Origin: an uncultured Oscillospiraceae bacterium
GTDB lineage: Bacteria > Bacillota > Clostridia > Oscillospirales > Acutalibacteraceae
DNA length: 64,000 nucleotides
Assembly: GCA_900541565.1 (NCBI GenBank)
Contig: UQKB01000001.1
Coordinates: forward strand, 113,743 to 177,742
Direction: 5' to 3'
In this document: piece by piece, positions 63,538-64,000 of the stretch
How the letters are laid out: each line of letters starts with the position of its first letter
Position numbering within the stretch: position 1 is the first letter of the stretch
Position numbers and translations under genes: made by a program
Notes under the pieces: model-generated
What the model saw: only the letters and a program-made list of their open reading frames with translations
Told to the model about the DNA's origin: nothing
Database searches by the model: none

Positions 63538-63650
63538 GTTCTGCGCCCTGTAACAGTGCGCACATTCACAAAAGAACATGATGGTATCCTTTCTTTTGCA
63601 GCATAAAGGCCGGGCAAAAACTGCCGGGCCTTCGCTGCGGTATATAAAAA

Positions 63651-63676
63651 ACAGCCGGAAAATTTCCGGCTGTTTC
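63651..63676 (-). terminator. Intrinsic terminator for the right-edge gene
   Basis: 11-bp stem (63651-63661 with 63663-63673 region) and a U-run on the minus strand from the preceding A-run. Confidence 0.8.
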
Positions 63677-63715
63677 TGCAAAAAAATCATAAAGATAAAC
63701 TAAAAAATGAAAAAA

Positions 63716-64000
63716 TTAATAGTATCCGGCTTCGCGGATCAATTTCTTTTCTGTCCACGCCTCTTTTACCACTTGGGTTTCCCAGTGCCCTTTTTCCGGC
63801 ACAGTGACGGTCTCTGTCCCAACCTGCATTTCTACCCATTCTCCACGGTAACCATACTTGCCTGTTCCATTCAACGCATGTTCTTTCATATGCGCGGTTA
63901 TGCAATCCGTTATATCTGCTTCACAATTATTACAAATTGCCCGTTCAACCTCTTCATAAACCGGCTTTTCGTAGGTGTAGGCTTCCTGGTCTACAACCCA
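63716..64000 (-). CDS. Partial hypothetical protein with Cys/His motif (3' end)
   Basis: 95 codons open from the window edge to TAA 63716. It contains AICNNCEADITDCITAHMKEHAL, a CxxC...H...H zinc-like motif (split here), and acidic repeats such as TVTVPEKGHWETQVV. This resembles surface or lipoprotein tails seen in Clostridia. The start lies outside the window. Confidence 0.7.
   Translation of the reverse strand, partial: WVVDQEAYTYEKPVYEEVERAICNNCEADITDCITAHMKEHALNGTGKYGYRGEWVEMQVGTETVTVPEKGHWETQVVKEAWTEKKLIREAGYY

Noticed and set aside
63372..63690. Minus-strand frames across the CRISPR array
   Set aside because: They are translations of the repeats (a recurring VALHAESVDRK-like phrase), not a protein.

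Overview
The window looks like a chromosome segment of an anaerobic Firmicute of class Clostridia, most likely a gut Oscillospirales/Ruminococcaceae relative. This is inferred from gene content: an NADH-linked trimeric [FeFe] hydrogenase with its sensory gene set, FeoAB, TarI/TarJ wall-polymer enzymes, a dockerin-tagged lysozyme, a flavoredoxin-rubredoxin fusion, FMN-riboswitch-controlled RibU, and tRNA genes that encode CCA. There are no rRNA genes. Base composition varies: about 400-3100 and 19500-23300 are AT-rich and hold accessory or decayed genes, while the housekeeping blocks are richer in GC.

Layout. 1-391: tRNA-Gln, tRNA-Val and tRNA-Gly. 652-2984 (-): two GNAT acetyltransferases, a small membrane protein and a metallophosphoesterase. 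3325-18668 (+): a long accessory locus, and the most unusual part of the window. It holds lipoproteins, a polar amino-acid ABC transporter fused into one chain (binding domains, permease, ATPase and a kinase-like C-terminal domain), a STAS antagonist, a large surface protein interrupted by an amber codon, a PrsW-like protease, a kinase-like/VOC fusion, a membrane SpoIIE-type phosphatase, an RsbW-like kinase, a CstA transporter and a sugar-binding-type lipoprotein. The set reads as a partner-switching (kinase/antagonist/phosphatase) circuit coupled to nutrient sensing. 18913-23385: a flavodoxin-fold protein, an HTH protein, an orphan leader-peptide attenuator, tRNA-Arg, tRNA-Pro, and two genes each broken by one frameshift.

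23417-29920 (-): SpoIIIE/FtsK, UppP, TepA, FMN riboswitch plus RibU, YfbR-like nucleotidase. 30188-39975 (+): envelope block with YfhO, a PepV-like dipeptidase, a DUF975-like protein, GT2, LicD, TarI, TarJ and an LCP ligase. 40129-43188 (-): ArgS, DUF1934, MurI. 44422-47929 (+): rpmG-secE-nusG-rplKA, then rplJL behind an L10 leader. 48199-49481 (+): flavoredoxin-rubredoxin and a cupin.

49629-54614 (-): the electron-bifurcating-type hydrogenase operon. 54925-56430 (-): GH25 lysozyme with dockerin. 56549-59759 (-): DRTGG, kinase-like, hydrogenase-like sensor, DRTGG and PHP genes, a set usually found with such hydrogenases. 60126-62644 (+): FeoA, FeoB and a Cys-rich FeoB partner. 62654-63244: very small genes, including a possible toxin-like peptide. 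63369-63537: a three-repeat CRISPR array of type I-C-like repeat without cas genes in the window. A truncated gene runs off the right edge.

Three single-base lesions (amber at 9247, frameshifts near 22075 and 22863) could be true pseudogenes or assembly errors. All family names come from motif recognition by eye; no database search was possible.
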